Assembly (NCBI GenBank): GCA_965276825.1
Contig: OZ255630.1
Location: 2,108,001 to 2,172,000, forward strand
Length of the DNA stretch: 64,000 bases
Direction of reading: 5' to 3'
Source of the DNA: G965276765 sp965276825
GTDB taxonomy: Bacteria; Actinomycetota; Acidimicrobiia; Acidimicrobiales; Palsa-688
Shown here: positions 52,261 through 60,492 of the stretch, piece by piece
Numbering within the stretch: position 1 is the stretch's first letter
Layout: each line of letters starts with the position of its first letter
Translations under genes and position numbers: made by a program
Notes under the pieces: model-generated
The model's database searches: none
The model's input: only the letters and a program-made list of their open reading frames with translations
What the model was told of the DNA's origin: nothing

Positions 52261-53868
52261 GTGCCCGAGCTCCAACCGGTCCCTGTCCGCCACGCCGCCA
52301 ACGGGATGGTGGCGGCCATCGACCACCTCGCCGCCGCCGCGGGCGCGGCGATGCTCCGCGACGGAGGGTCGGCCGGCGACGCCGCGGTGGCCGCCAGCGC
52401 GGTCCTCGCCGTCACCAGCCAGCACCTGTGCGGCATGGGAGGCGACCTGTGGGCGGTCGTCCACCCCGGCGCCACGGCCACGCCGGTGGCCCTCAACGCC
52501 TCGGGCCGGGCCGGCTCGGGGGCCGACGCCGACCGGCTGCGCGCCGAGGGCTGGGAGGTCATGCCCAGGACCGGCCGCCCCGAGGCCGTGCCGGTGCCCG
52601 GGTGCGTCGACGGGTGGCTGGCCCTGCACGCCAGGCTCGGGCGCCTGCCGCTGGCGACGGTCATCGAGCCGGCCCGCCGCTACGCCGACGACGGGTTCCC
52701 CGCCTCCCCCACCCTGGCCGCCGGCATCCCGAGGATCGTCGACCTGGCCGAGGCGTCGGACTACCGCATGGCGGGGGGCGTCGTCGCCGGCACCATCATC
52801 CGCCGCCCGGGTGTGGCCCGTGCGCTCGCCGCGGTCGCCCGGGAGGGCAGGGACGGCTTCTACGGAGGCGAGTTCGGCGAGGGCCTCCTCGCCCTCGGCG
52901 GCGGGGAGTACACGGCCGACGACCTGGCCGCGCCGGGCGCCGACTGGGTCGACTCGCCGGGCGCCGACGCGTGGGGGGCCCGCGTCTGGTCGGCGCCCCC
53001 CAACTCCCAGGGCTACCTGACCGCCGCGGCCGCGTGGATCGCGTCGGGCCTCGACCTGCCCGCCGACCCGGCCGACCCCAGGTGGGCCCACCTGCTCGTC
53101 GAGGCGGCTCGCCAGGCCGGCCACGACCGCATCGCCGTCCTCCACGACGGGGCCGACGGCGCCGCCCTGGTCGACCCGGCCAGGCTGGCGCCGAGGCGGG
53201 CGGCCATCTCGGCCAGCCGGGCCGGGGAGCTGCCGGTCCCGGGCGCGGCCGGCGACACGATCGCCCTGTGCGCGGTCGACGCCGACCGGTGCGCCGTCAG
53301 CCTCGTCCAGTCCAACGCGTCCGGGTGGGGGTCGGGGCTGATCGTCCCCGGCGTCCGGATCTTCCTCCACAACCGCGGCCTCGGCTTCTCGCTCGTCCCG
53401 GGCCACCCGGCCGGGTACGGCCCGCGGCGCCGCCCTCCCCACACGCTGTCGCCCGCCGTGGTGACCGACCGCTCGGGGCGCCTGCGCGCCGTGCTCGGCA
53501 CCATGGGCGGTGACAGCCAGCCCCAGGTCCTCCTGCAGCTGCTGGCCAGGACGTTGCAGGCCGGCCAGGCCACCGGTGACGCCGTCGCCGCCGGCCGCTT
53601 CTCCCTCGCCGCCCCCCTCGACGCGACGGGCCAGCCGTCGGGCGACGGGTTCGCGACCTGGACCGGGCGGGGACGGGTCCAGGTCCACGTCGAGGGCCAC
53701 GCACCCGCCGGGTGGGCGGCCGGCCTCGACGCCCTCGGCCACGACGTGGTCGTCACCGACGCCTGGTCGAGCGCCTTCGGCCACGCCCATCTGATCGAGG
53801 CGCACGGCGAGGTCCTCTCCGGCGGCACCGATCCCCGCCCGCTCGCCGGCGCGGTGGTCGGATGGTGA
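52261..53868 (+). CDS. Gamma-glutamyltransferase family protein
   Basis: A 535-residue Ntn-hydrolase of the GGT family. The large-subunit part has HAANGMVAAIDHLAAAAGAA, GGSAGDAAVAASAVLAVTSQ, GMGGDLWAVVHPG and LNASGRAGSGA. The putative self-cleavage/nucleophile Thr is in PGAAGDTIALCAVDADRCAV, followed by SLVQSNASGWGSGLIVPGVR and HTLSPAVVTDRSGRLRAVLG. The TTH of classical GGT is TIA here, as in actinobacterial GGT-like branches. No signal peptide, so probably cytoplasmic. GTG start seven bases after TAGGTT (52248-52253). Confidence 0.92.
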   Translation: MPELQPVPVRHAANGMVAAIDHLAAAAGAAMLRDGGSAGDAAVAASAVLAVTSQHLCGMGGDLWAVVHPGATATPVALNASGRAGSGADADRLRAEGWEVMPRTGRPEAVPVPGCVDGWLALHARLGRLPLATVIEPARRYADDGFPASPTLAAGIPRIVDLAEASDYRMAGGVVAGTIIRRPGVARALAAVAREGRDGFYGGEFGEGLLALGGGEYTADDLAAPGADWVDSPGADAWGARVWSAPPNSQGYLTAAAAWIASGLDLPADPADPRWAHLLVEAARQAGHDRIAVLHDGADGAALVDPARLAPRRAAISASRAGELPVPGAAGDTIALCAVDADRCAVSLVQSNASGWGSGLIVPGVRIFLHNRGLGFSLVPGHPAGYGPRRRPPHTLSPAVVTDRSGRLRAVLGTMGGDSQPQVLLQLLARTLQAGQATGDAVAAGRFSLAAPLDATGQPSGDGFATWTGRGRVQVHVEGHAPAGWAAGLDALGHDVVVTDAWSSAFGHAHLIEAHGEVLSGGTDPRPLAGAVVGW

Positions 53869-54338
53869 GCCCGGCTGCGCCCGCCGTCGACGGTCGGCTC
53901 TGGGCCGTCTACTGCGCCAGCCACGTGCGCATCGATCTGCCCGGCCGGTCGGTCGTGGTCGCCGGGGGCGACCGCGCCCCCGACGCACCCGACGAGCCGG
54001 GCACGCTGACCGTGCTCACGGCGTGGAACCCCTTCGGCGTGGTCCGGGGCGACGCGCCCAACCGGGTCGCGGGCCGGCACCTGGTCACCGCCGTCGAGGC
54101 GGCCGGGCTGCGATGGCACCCGGCGGCCGGGCGCGCCCCCGACGGCTCGTGGGAGGAGGCGGGGGTGGCGGTCACGGTCGCCGACCGCGGCGCCGCCCTC
54201 GAGCTCGGCCGGAGATGGGAGCAGCTGGCCGTCTACGAGTGGTCGCCCTCGCGGGCACTCCTCTCGGTGGTCGCCTGCTTCGAGGAGCGCATCACCAGCC
54301 TGCACGCCGCCGTGACCGACGTGGCGCCCGACCGGTGA
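53862..54338 (+). CDS. DUF3293 domain protein
   Basis: A 158-residue protein with a DUF3293-like core: LTVLTAWNPFGVVRGDAPNR near 46-65, then LRWHPAAGRAPDGSWEEAGV, LGRRWEQLAVYEWSPSRALL. The family is small, soluble and without known function. ATG at 53862 and GTG at 53865 are both in frame; the ribosome would reinitiate within the last codons of the GGT gene (overlap 4-7 bases). The downstream permease overlaps by four bases, so GGT, this protein and the permease form one coupled unit. Confidence 0.75.
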   Translation: MVSPAAPAVDGRLWAVYCASHVRIDLPGRSVVVAGGDRAPDAPDEPGTLTVLTAWNPFGVVRGDAPNRVAGRHLVTAVEAAGLRWHPAAGRAPDGSWEEAGVAVTVADRGAALELGRRWEQLAVYEWSPSRALLSVVACFEERITSLHAAVTDVAPDR

Positions 54339-55885
54339 CCATGCGTCCCGACCCGACCTCCGACGCACCGCCGCCCCCGGCCGGGCTGCGGCGCAACCTG
54401 AAGCTGTGGCAGGTCATCGGCCTGTCCATCGGGCTGATGGCCCCGTCCATGGCCATCTCCATCAACCCCCAGGGAGCGATCGGCGCGGTGGGCCGGGCCA
54501 TTCCCCTCTCGTTCGTGATCTCCCTCGTCGGCGCGCTGCTCGTCGCCTACGGGTTCGCCCGCCTCTCCCAGCACTTCCACCACTCGGGCTCGGTCATCGG
54601 CCTGGTCGGGGCCACACTCGGCCCGAGGGTCGGCGTGGTCGCCGGGTGGTGCCTCGCCGGGTGCTACGCCTGCTTCGCCCTCATCGTCGCGGTCACCGCC
54701 GGCATCTACGGGGCCATCTTCCTCCAGGCGGTCGGGATCACCCACAGCGACCCCGACTGGCTGGCGTGGACCATCGCCGCGGCCGTGATCGTCGCCGCCG
54801 GCGCGCTCGCCGCCGTGCCCGCAGCCAAGGCCACCAACGTGATCCTCTCGTTCGAGGGCGTGACGATCGTGCTGATCGGGATCGCCGCCGTCGTCGTCCT
54901 GGTCGAGCTCCTCGGCCACAGCGGCCCCGGGCACCTCCCGTTCACGCTGACCGTCTTCACCCCGGCCAAGGGCACCACCGCGTCCAACGTCTTCCTCGGC
55001 GTGGTCTTCGGCTTCCTGTCCTTCGGCGGCTTCGAGGCCGCCGCCGCCCTCGGGGGCGAGGCGACCAGGCCCCGCCGTGACATCCCGAGGGCCGTCCTCG
55101 CCACGGTCGCCGTCATCGGCGTGTTCTACGTGGTGGTCAGCGCCATCGAGGTGATGGGGTTCGGCACGTCCACCAAGGGCCTCGCCGACTTCCACCACTC
55201 CCCCGCCCTGCTCGGCACCCTCGGGCAGACCTACGTGGCCTCGTGGTTCGGCGACCTGATCATCGCCGGCACCATCGTGAGCGCGTTCGGCTGCTGCATG
55301 GCCTCGGTCGTCGGCGGGTCGCGCCTGATCCACGCCTTCGCCCGCGACGGGATGGCCGTCGACCACCGGGTGGCGCGCCTCTCCCCGCGCTTCGGGACCC
55401 CGGTGGCCGCCACGGTCGTCGTGATGGTCGTCGAGGCGGTCATCCTCGTCGCCGGCGGGATCCTCGGGGGCATCCCGCCGCTCGACCTGTTCGCCTACGT
55501 CGCCGAGATCGGCACGCTGCTGATCATCCTCGCCTACGCCATGGTGACCAGCGGCGCCATCTCCCACCTCTTCCTGCGGCCCGCGCTGCGCCGGGAGGCG
55601 ACACTGGCCCCCGTCGCCGAGATCGTCATCCCGATCGCGGGGATCCTGCTCCTCGGCTACACCGTGTACCGCAACGTCAGCCCGTTCCCGACCGGCGCGG
55701 CCCGCTGGGAGCCGATCGTCGCCGGCATCTGGCTGGCCGTCGGGGCGGTCGGCGCGCTCGCCGCGCCGGCGTTCAGCCGCAGGCTCGGCGCCGCGCTGGT
55801 GACCGACGAGGGCAACCAGCCCGAGCCGGCCGCCACCCCGGCGTCGGGCACGGGCGCCGTCGGCTCCCGCGTGGGCACCCCCTAG
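54335..55885 (+). CDS. APC family amino acid permease
   Basis: A 516-residue permease with twelve predicted helices. The first contains WQVIGLSIGLMAPSMAISI near residues 22-40, and TM6 contains FGFLSFGGFEAAAALGGEAT with the characteristic GFE motif, followed by RPRRDIPRAVL. The C-terminus is a short soluble tail. It probably takes up amino acids or amines. The coupling with gamma-glutamyltransferase suggests use of glutathione-like or gamma-glutamyl compounds, an inference. GTG at 54335 overlaps the previous stop by four bases; an ATG lies at 54341. Confidence 0.92.
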   Translation: MTMRPDPTSDAPPPPAGLRRNLKLWQVIGLSIGLMAPSMAISINPQGAIGAVGRAIPLSFVISLVGALLVAYGFARLSQHFHHSGSVIGLVGATLGPRVGVVAGWCLAGCYACFALIVAVTAGIYGAIFLQAVGITHSDPDWLAWTIAAAVIVAAGALAAVPAAKATNVILSFEGVTIVLIGIAAVVVLVELLGHSGPGHLPFTLTVFTPAKGTTASNVFLGVVFGFLSFGGFEAAAALGGEATRPRRDIPRAVLATVAVIGVFYVVVSAIEVMGFGTSTKGLADFHHSPALLGTLGQTYVASWFGDLIIAGTIVSAFGCCMASVVGGSRLIHAFARDGMAVDHRVARLSPRFGTPVAATVVVMVVEAVILVAGGILGGIPPLDLFAYVAEIGTLLIILAYAMVTSGAISHLFLRPALRREATLAPVAEIVIPIAGILLLGYTVYRNVSPFPTGAARWEPIVAGIWLAVGAVGALAAPAFSRRLGAALVTDEGNQPEPAATPASGTGAVGSRVGTP

Positions 55886-55900
55886 ACCTAGAGACGCCGA

Positions 55901-56263
55901 TCAGGGCGCGACGGGTCGACGGCGCCGGAGCCACGAGGCGGCGACGCGCCAGCCGATCATCAGCGCCCCGAGGAAGACCGCGGCGACCACGACGAACGCC
56001 ACCGCCGTCCCCTGGCCGGCCACCACCCGCAGCACCATCCCGACGGCGACGGTCGCCGCGGCCACGACCGCCCCGTCGAGGAGCGACCGGCCGTCGCGGT
56101 CCCCGACGGCCAGCAGCAACCAGCCGGCGCCGAGGCCGCAGGCGAACGGCCAGGTCGTCGAGACCAGGCCGGCGGCGCTGACGCCGTGGTCGTGGGTGTG
56201 GCGTCCGATGCCGACGAACACCACCACGGCGAGGAGGTCGACGGCGACCCGGCGCGTGCGCAC
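55901..56263 (-). CDS. DUF3054 family membrane protein
   Basis: A 120-residue protein with four hydrophobic helices. It shows the DUF3054 pattern VDLLAVVVFVGIGRHTHDHG near 8-27, STTWPFACGLGAGWLLLAVG, VGMVLRVVAGQG and a basic C-terminus. No function is known. The GTG at 56263 lies eight bases after TAGCGT (56277-56272 on this strand), so probably leaderless. It converges on the permease gene with 15 bases between. Confidence 0.88.
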   Translation of the reverse strand: MRTRRVAVDLLAVVVFVGIGRHTHDHGVSAAGLVSTTWPFACGLGAGWLLLAVGDRDGRSLLDGAVVAAATVAVGMVLRVVAGQGTAVAFVVVAAVFLGALMIGWRVAASWLRRRRPVAP

Positions 56264-56373
56264 GGGGCGCCACGCTAGCGGCGCGACCGGATGCCGTCGG
56301 GGTCGGAGCCGGCGCGCATGGGTACGGGGTGGGCACGGCGCCCGTCGCGTCGGCTCGACGTTGGAGGTGCTCG

Positions 56374-56691
56374 GTGGCAACGGTGACCGGCCGGATCGAC
56401 GCCCGCCCCGACCAGGTGTGGGACGTGCTCGCCGACGGGTGGCCCTACTCCAACTGGGTCGTGGGCAGCTCGCACATGCGGGCCGTCGAGGCGGCGTGGC
56501 CCGCGGCGGGTAGCCGCCTCTTCCACGCCAGCGGTGTCTGGCCGGCAACCTTGCGCGACGAGACCCCCGTCAGTGGACCCGCCCGCCTGGTGCCCAGCCC
56601 GTTGACCGAGGCCCTCCTCCTCCGCCGCAACCGGGAGTCGGTCGCCCGTCGGCGCGCCCTCGCCGAGCGGCGCACCCGGGCCGGCGGATGA
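56374..56691 (+). CDS. SRPBCC family protein with internal deletion
   Basis: A 105-residue protein. The N-terminal part is a clear SRPBCC/polyketide-cyclase start: TGRIDARPDQVWDVLADGWP, SNWVVGSSHMRAVEAAWPAA and GSRLFHASGVWP. It then passes from RDE straight to TPVSGPARLVPSPLTEALLL and the C-terminal helix. Family members are about 140-150 residues; about 40 residues covering the middle beta-strands appear missing, in frame. The protein may be non-functional or minimal. GTG with GGAGG eight bases before it; the stop overlaps the next gene by four bases (ATGA). Confidence 0.75.
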   Translation: MATVTGRIDARPDQVWDVLADGWPYSNWVVGSSHMRAVEAAWPAAGSRLFHASGVWPATLRDETPVSGPARLVPSPLTEALLLRRNRESVARRRALAERRTRAGG

Positions 56692-58283
56692 ACGCCGACG
56701 CCGTCGTCGTCGGCGCCGGGCCCAACGGGCTGGTCGCGGCCAACGTCCTCGCCGACGCCGGGTGGGACGTCGTGGTGGTCGAGGCTCAGCCCGAGCCCGG
56801 CGGCGCGGTGCGCACCGGCGAGCTCACCCTGCCCGGCTTCCACCACGACCTCTTCAGCGCCTTCTACCCGCTCGCCGTCGCCTCCCCCGCCCTGCGCCAC
56901 CTCGGCCTGGAGGACTGGGGTCTGCGCTGGTGCCGGGCGCCCCTCGCCCTGGCCAACCCGACCCCCGACGGCCGGTGCGCCGTCATCTCGCCCGACAGGG
57001 ACCGGACCGCCGCCAGCCTCGACGCCTACCACGGGGGGGACGGCGACGGCTGGCGACGACTGATGACCCCGTGGGACGACCACGGCCGGGCGCTGGTCGA
57101 TGCCCTGCTCAGCCCCTTCCCCCCGGTGCGGGCCGGCCTCCACCTGGCCGCCCGGCTCCGGGCCCACGGGCTGCTCGACCTGGCCAGGATGGGCGTGACC
57201 CCGGCCAGACGACTCGGCGAGGAGCACTTCGCCGGCGCCGGCGGCTCGCTGCTCCTGGCCGGCAACGCCCTCCACACCGACCTGACCCCCGAGACCGCCG
57301 GGAGCGGCCTGTTCGGCTGGCTGCTCGCCGCGCTGGCCCAGGACGTCGGCTTCCCCGTCCCCGAGGGGGGCGCCGGCGCGCTCACCACCGCCCTCGTCCG
57401 CCGGCTCGAGCAGCGCGGCGGTGTCGTGGTGTGCGGCCGGCGGGTCCGGCGGGTGCGGGTGCGCCACGGGCGGGCGGCCGGCGTGAGCGTCGAGGACGGC
57501 TCCACCTACACGGCCCGCAGGGCGGTGCTCGTGGACGTTGCCGCGCCCCACCTGTACCGCGACCTCCTGGCCGACCTCCCCCTCCCCGCGCCGGTGGCCA
57601 GCGGTGTGCGGCGCTTCGAGTGGGACGCCGGCACGGTCAAGGTCGACTGGGCGCTGTCCGCCCCGCTCCCGTGGTCGACGCCCGACGCCCGCCTGGCCGG
57701 CACCGTCCACGTGGCCGACAGCATCGACGAGCTGAGCCGCTGGTCGACCGACCTGGCAACCGGCACCGTCCCGGCCCGTCCCTTCCTCCTCGTCGGGCAG
57801 CAGTCGATGACCGATCCGACCCGCCAGCCTCCCGGCACCGAGACGGCCTGGGCGTACACCCACGTCCCCCGCCGCGTCCGGGCCGACGCGGCCGGCGTCA
57901 TCAGCGGGCGCTGGGACGCCGACGACGAGGCCGCCATGGTCGACCGGATCGAGCGCAGGCTGGAGGAGCGGGCTCCCGGCTTCTTGGGCTCGATCCTCGG
58001 CCGGCACGTGTTCACTCCCCGATCCCTCGCCGCGGCCGACGACAACCTCGACGGCGGGGCCATCAACGGGGGCACCTCCCAGCTCCACCAGCAGCTCGTC
58101 TTCCGCCCCATCCCCGGTCTCGGCCGGCCTGGCACCTTCGTCGACGGCCTCTACCTGGCCTCCTCGAGCGCCCACCCCGGCGGGGGCGTGCACGGCGCCT
58201 GCGGCGCCAATGCGGCCAGGGCGGCCATCGCCGCCGACCGCCGGCGCCCCTGGGCGCGGCGCCTCCCCCGCCGACCAGCCTGA
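56688..58283 (+). CDS. Phytoene desaturase-like FAD-dependent oxidoreductase
   Basis: A 531-residue flavoprotein of the CrtI/NAD(P)-FAD amine-oxidase group. The dinucleotide fold is DAVVVGAGPNGLVAANVLAD at 4-23, then VVVEAQPEPGGAVRTGELTL. Further on are GGAGALTTALVRRLEQRGGV and the C-terminal FAD motif GLYLASSSAHPGGGVHGACG. It is not accompanied by carotenoid genes, so the substrate is uncertain. The ATG overlaps the SRPBCC gene by four bases; SRPBCC and CrtI-like genes are often paired in actinobacteria. Confidence 0.88.
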   Translation: MNADAVVVGAGPNGLVAANVLADAGWDVVVVEAQPEPGGAVRTGELTLPGFHHDLFSAFYPLAVASPALRHLGLEDWGLRWCRAPLALANPTPDGRCAVISPDRDRTAASLDAYHGGDGDGWRRLMTPWDDHGRALVDALLSPFPPVRAGLHLAARLRAHGLLDLARMGVTPARRLGEEHFAGAGGSLLLAGNALHTDLTPETAGSGLFGWLLAALAQDVGFPVPEGGAGALTTALVRRLEQRGGVVVCGRRVRRVRVRHGRAAGVSVEDGSTYTARRAVLVDVAAPHLYRDLLADLPLPAPVASGVRRFEWDAGTVKVDWALSAPLPWSTPDARLAGTVHVADSIDELSRWSTDLATGTVPARPFLLVGQQSMTDPTRQPPGTETAWAYTHVPRRVRADAAGVISGRWDADDEAAMVDRIERRLEERAPGFLGSILGRHVFTPRSLAAADDNLDGGAINGGTSQLHQQLVFRPIPGLGRPGTFVDGLYLASSSAHPGGGVHGACGANAARAAIAADRRRPWARRLPRRPA

Positions 58284-58403
58284 CGTCGCCCTCGCGGTGG
58301 GCGGTCGCAGTCGCGCGGCGACGCCGGCGGGGAGGCCGGGTCGACGATCGGAGCGGGGCATCCGTCACCTCGGGTCTGCGCACGTGGTTTTCCGACGTCA
58401 GGC
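58278..58403. repeat. Inverted repeat spanning two convergent stop codons
   Basis: GCCTGACGTCG (58278-58288) and CGACGTCAGGC (58393-58403) are perfect 11-base inverted copies. Each contains the final Ala codon and TGA stop of its gene (crtI-like on plus, aroK on minus). The 104 bases between hold no gene and no convincing terminator. Confidence 0.6.
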
Positions 58404-58907
58404 GCCCCGGGGTCGATCGGCCGCGCCCCGCAGCGCGGCGAGCACCGCGCCGGCGACCTGGGGAGGGCCGCCGACGTCGGCGTCGACGGTCACGGTGGCC
58501 ACCGACTCGTAGAGCGTCCTGCGATCGAGGAAGAGCCGGTCGAGGTCGGGGCTGGCGAGCATCGGCCGGCCTGCGTCACCGCCGACCCTGGCCATGGCCA
58601 GCTCGTAGGCCACGTCGAGGAAGACCACCAGCGCGCCGCGGAGCGCGCGCCGGGTCGAGGAGTGCCCGACCGCCCCCCCACCGACGGCCACCACCGCCGG
58701 CGGACCGCTCAGCAGCTCGTCGATGGTGGCCTGCTCGAGCTCCCGGAACGCCGCCTCCCCCCGCTCGGCGAAGACATCCCGGATCCGCTGACCGAGGCGC
58801 TCCTCCATGACCAGGTCGCTGTCGACGAACGGCAGCCCGAGGTCGTGGGCGACGAGGTGGCCGACCGTGGTCTTGCCCGCGCCCATGAAGCCGACCAGCA
58901 CGATCAT
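58398..58907 (-). CDS. aroK: Shikimate kinase
   Basis: AroK phosphorylates shikimate in chorismate synthesis. The 169-residue protein has Walker A VLVGFMGAGKTTVGHLVAHD, the substrate loop FVDSDLVMEERLGQRIRDVF with the DxD, GEAAFRELEQATI, VAVGGGAVGH and the lid-type GRPMLASPDLDRLFLDRRTL. It stands alone, away from other aro genes. ATG start eight bases after TACCAT (58921-58916), so probably leaderless. The gluconate kinase family is a less likely alternative. Confidence 0.92.
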   Translation of the reverse strand: MIVLVGFMGAGKTTVGHLVAHDLGLPFVDSDLVMEERLGQRIRDVFAERGEAAFRELEQATIDELLSGPPAVVAVGGGAVGHSSTRRALRGALVVFLDVAYELAMARVGGDAGRPMLASPDLDRLFLDRRTLYESVATVTVDADVGGPPQVAGAVLAALRGAADRPRGA

Positions 58908-58973
58908 CCGTCGGGATGGTACCGGGACGCCCCGGTTGACGGTACCCGGGTCGACGAGGCCAGGCTGACGGCG

Positions 58974-60332
58974 ATGACCTCCGCCGCACGCCGCGAGGTC
59001 GACGTCGTGGTCGTCGGCGCGGGCCTGTCGGGGCTCGTCGCGGCCGACGTCCTCGTGGCCGCCGGTCGGTCGGTCCTGGTCGTCGAGGCGAGGGACCGGG
59101 TCGGGGGCCGCACCCTCAGCGCGACCGTCGCCGGCGCCCACGTCGACCTCGGGGGCACCTTCGTCGGGCCGGGCCAGGACCGGGTCCTGGCCCTCGCCGC
59201 CGCCCTCGGCGTGTCGACCATCCCGACGTGGGACGTCGGCGACAACCTCGTCTCTTGGCGGGGGGAGCGCCGCCGCTACCGAGGGACGATCCCCGACCTC
59301 GACGCGGCCACGCTCCTCGACGTCGACCGCCTCGGGACCCGCTTGGAGCAGGAGATGCGCCTCGTCCCCCTGGGCCGCCCGTGGGAGGCGCCGCGGGCGG
59401 CCGCCATCGACGGGGAGACCCTGCAGTCGTGGCTTCGAGCTGCCGGCGCGAGCGAGGGGGCGAAGGATCTCCTGGCCATCGTGGCCAAGGTGACCTGGGG
59501 CTGCGAGCCGTCCGAGGTCTCGCTGCTCCACGTGCTGCACCACCTGCACGCCTGCGGCGGTCTCGGCCCCCTCCTCGACACGGGGGGTGGGGCGCAGCAG
59601 GACCACTTCCCGGCCGGCGCGCAGCAGCTCCCCCTGCGCCTCGCCGAGCGGCTCGGGGAGGCCGCCGTGCTCGGCACGCCCGCTTATCGCATCGAGTGGG
59701 GCGGGCGGGGAGGAGCGGTCGTGCACGCCGGGGGCGACGCGACCGCCTGCGGCGCGGTCGTCGTCGCCGTGCCCCCCGCCCTCCGGCACCGGATCGCCTT
59801 CGAGCCGGCCCTGCCCCCCGAGCACGCCCTCCTCCCCCAGCGCTGGCCGCAGGGCACCCTGTCCAAGGTCTACGCCGCCTACCCGACGCCGTTCTGGCGC
59901 GACGACGGCCTGTCGGGACAGGCGCTCAGGGACGAGGGTCCCGTGTTCGTCACCTTCGACACCAGCCCGTCGGGGGGCGCCCCCGGAGTGCTCCTCGGCT
60001 TCATCGGCGGCTCCTACGCACGGGAGTTCGACTCGCAACCCGCCTCCGAGCGGCGGCGTCGCGCCCTCGCCGGGTTCGCCGCCCTCTTCGGCGACCGGGC
60101 CCTCGACGCGCTGGATGTGGTGGAGCAGCGGTGGGCGGCGGAGCCGTGGAGCGGTGGGGGTCCGACCGCCGCGGTCCCTCCGGGGGCCTGGACCGGGTAC
60201 GGGCCGAAGCTGGCCGCCCCGGTGGGACCGATCCACTGGGCGGGCAGCGAGACGGCCGACCGGTGGGCGGGCTTCCTCGACGGGGCGGTGCGCGCCGGTG
60301 AGCGGGCCGCGGACGAGGTGCTGCGCCCCTGA
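58974..60332 (+). CDS. Flavin monoamine oxidase family protein
   Basis: A 452-residue FAD enzyme. It has the Rossmann start VDVVVVGAGLSGLVAADVLV near 9-28, then VLVVEARDRVGGRTLSATVA and HVDLGGTFVGPGQDRVLALA. Near the C-terminus the FAD-binding stretch PVGPIHWAGSETADRWAGFL is typical of MAO-like oxidases. Substrates of the family are amines or polyamines. No signal peptide. ATG start; a TTGAC element at 58936 may be its -35, but the -10 is unclear. Divergent from aroK. Confidence 0.9.
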   Translation: MTSAARREVDVVVVGAGLSGLVAADVLVAAGRSVLVVEARDRVGGRTLSATVAGAHVDLGGTFVGPGQDRVLALAAALGVSTIPTWDVGDNLVSWRGERRRYRGTIPDLDAATLLDVDRLGTRLEQEMRLVPLGRPWEAPRAAAIDGETLQSWLRAAGASEGAKDLLAIVAKVTWGCEPSEVSLLHVLHHLHACGGLGPLLDTGGGAQQDHFPAGAQQLPLRLAERLGEAAVLGTPAYRIEWGGRGGAVVHAGGDATACGAVVVAVPPALRHRIAFEPALPPEHALLPQRWPQGTLSKVYAAYPTPFWRDDGLSGQALRDEGPVFVTFDTSPSGGAPGVLLGFIGGSYAREFDSQPASERRRRALAGFAALFGDRALDALDVVEQRWAAEPWSGGGPTAAVPPGAWTGYGPKLAAPVGPIHWAGSETADRWAGFLDGAVRAGERAADEVLRP

Positions 60333-60492
60333 GGCAAGATAAGGGGCCGGCGGACGGGCTGCCGGAGGGGGAGCAGCGGCGATGAGCGGCGGGGACGGTG
60401 TCGGCTCATGCCTGGCGCCCGTCCTGCCGATGATGTCCAGGGCACCCGACGGCGGACCGTGCCCTCGCACCCCGGTAGCGAAAGGCTCTCCT

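Noticed and set aside
60333..60492. c-di-AMP (ydaO-type) riboswitch before the GH25 lysozyme gene
   Set aside because: Such switches often precede wall hydrolases in actinobacteria, but I could not find the consensus core blocks or the expected pairing here.
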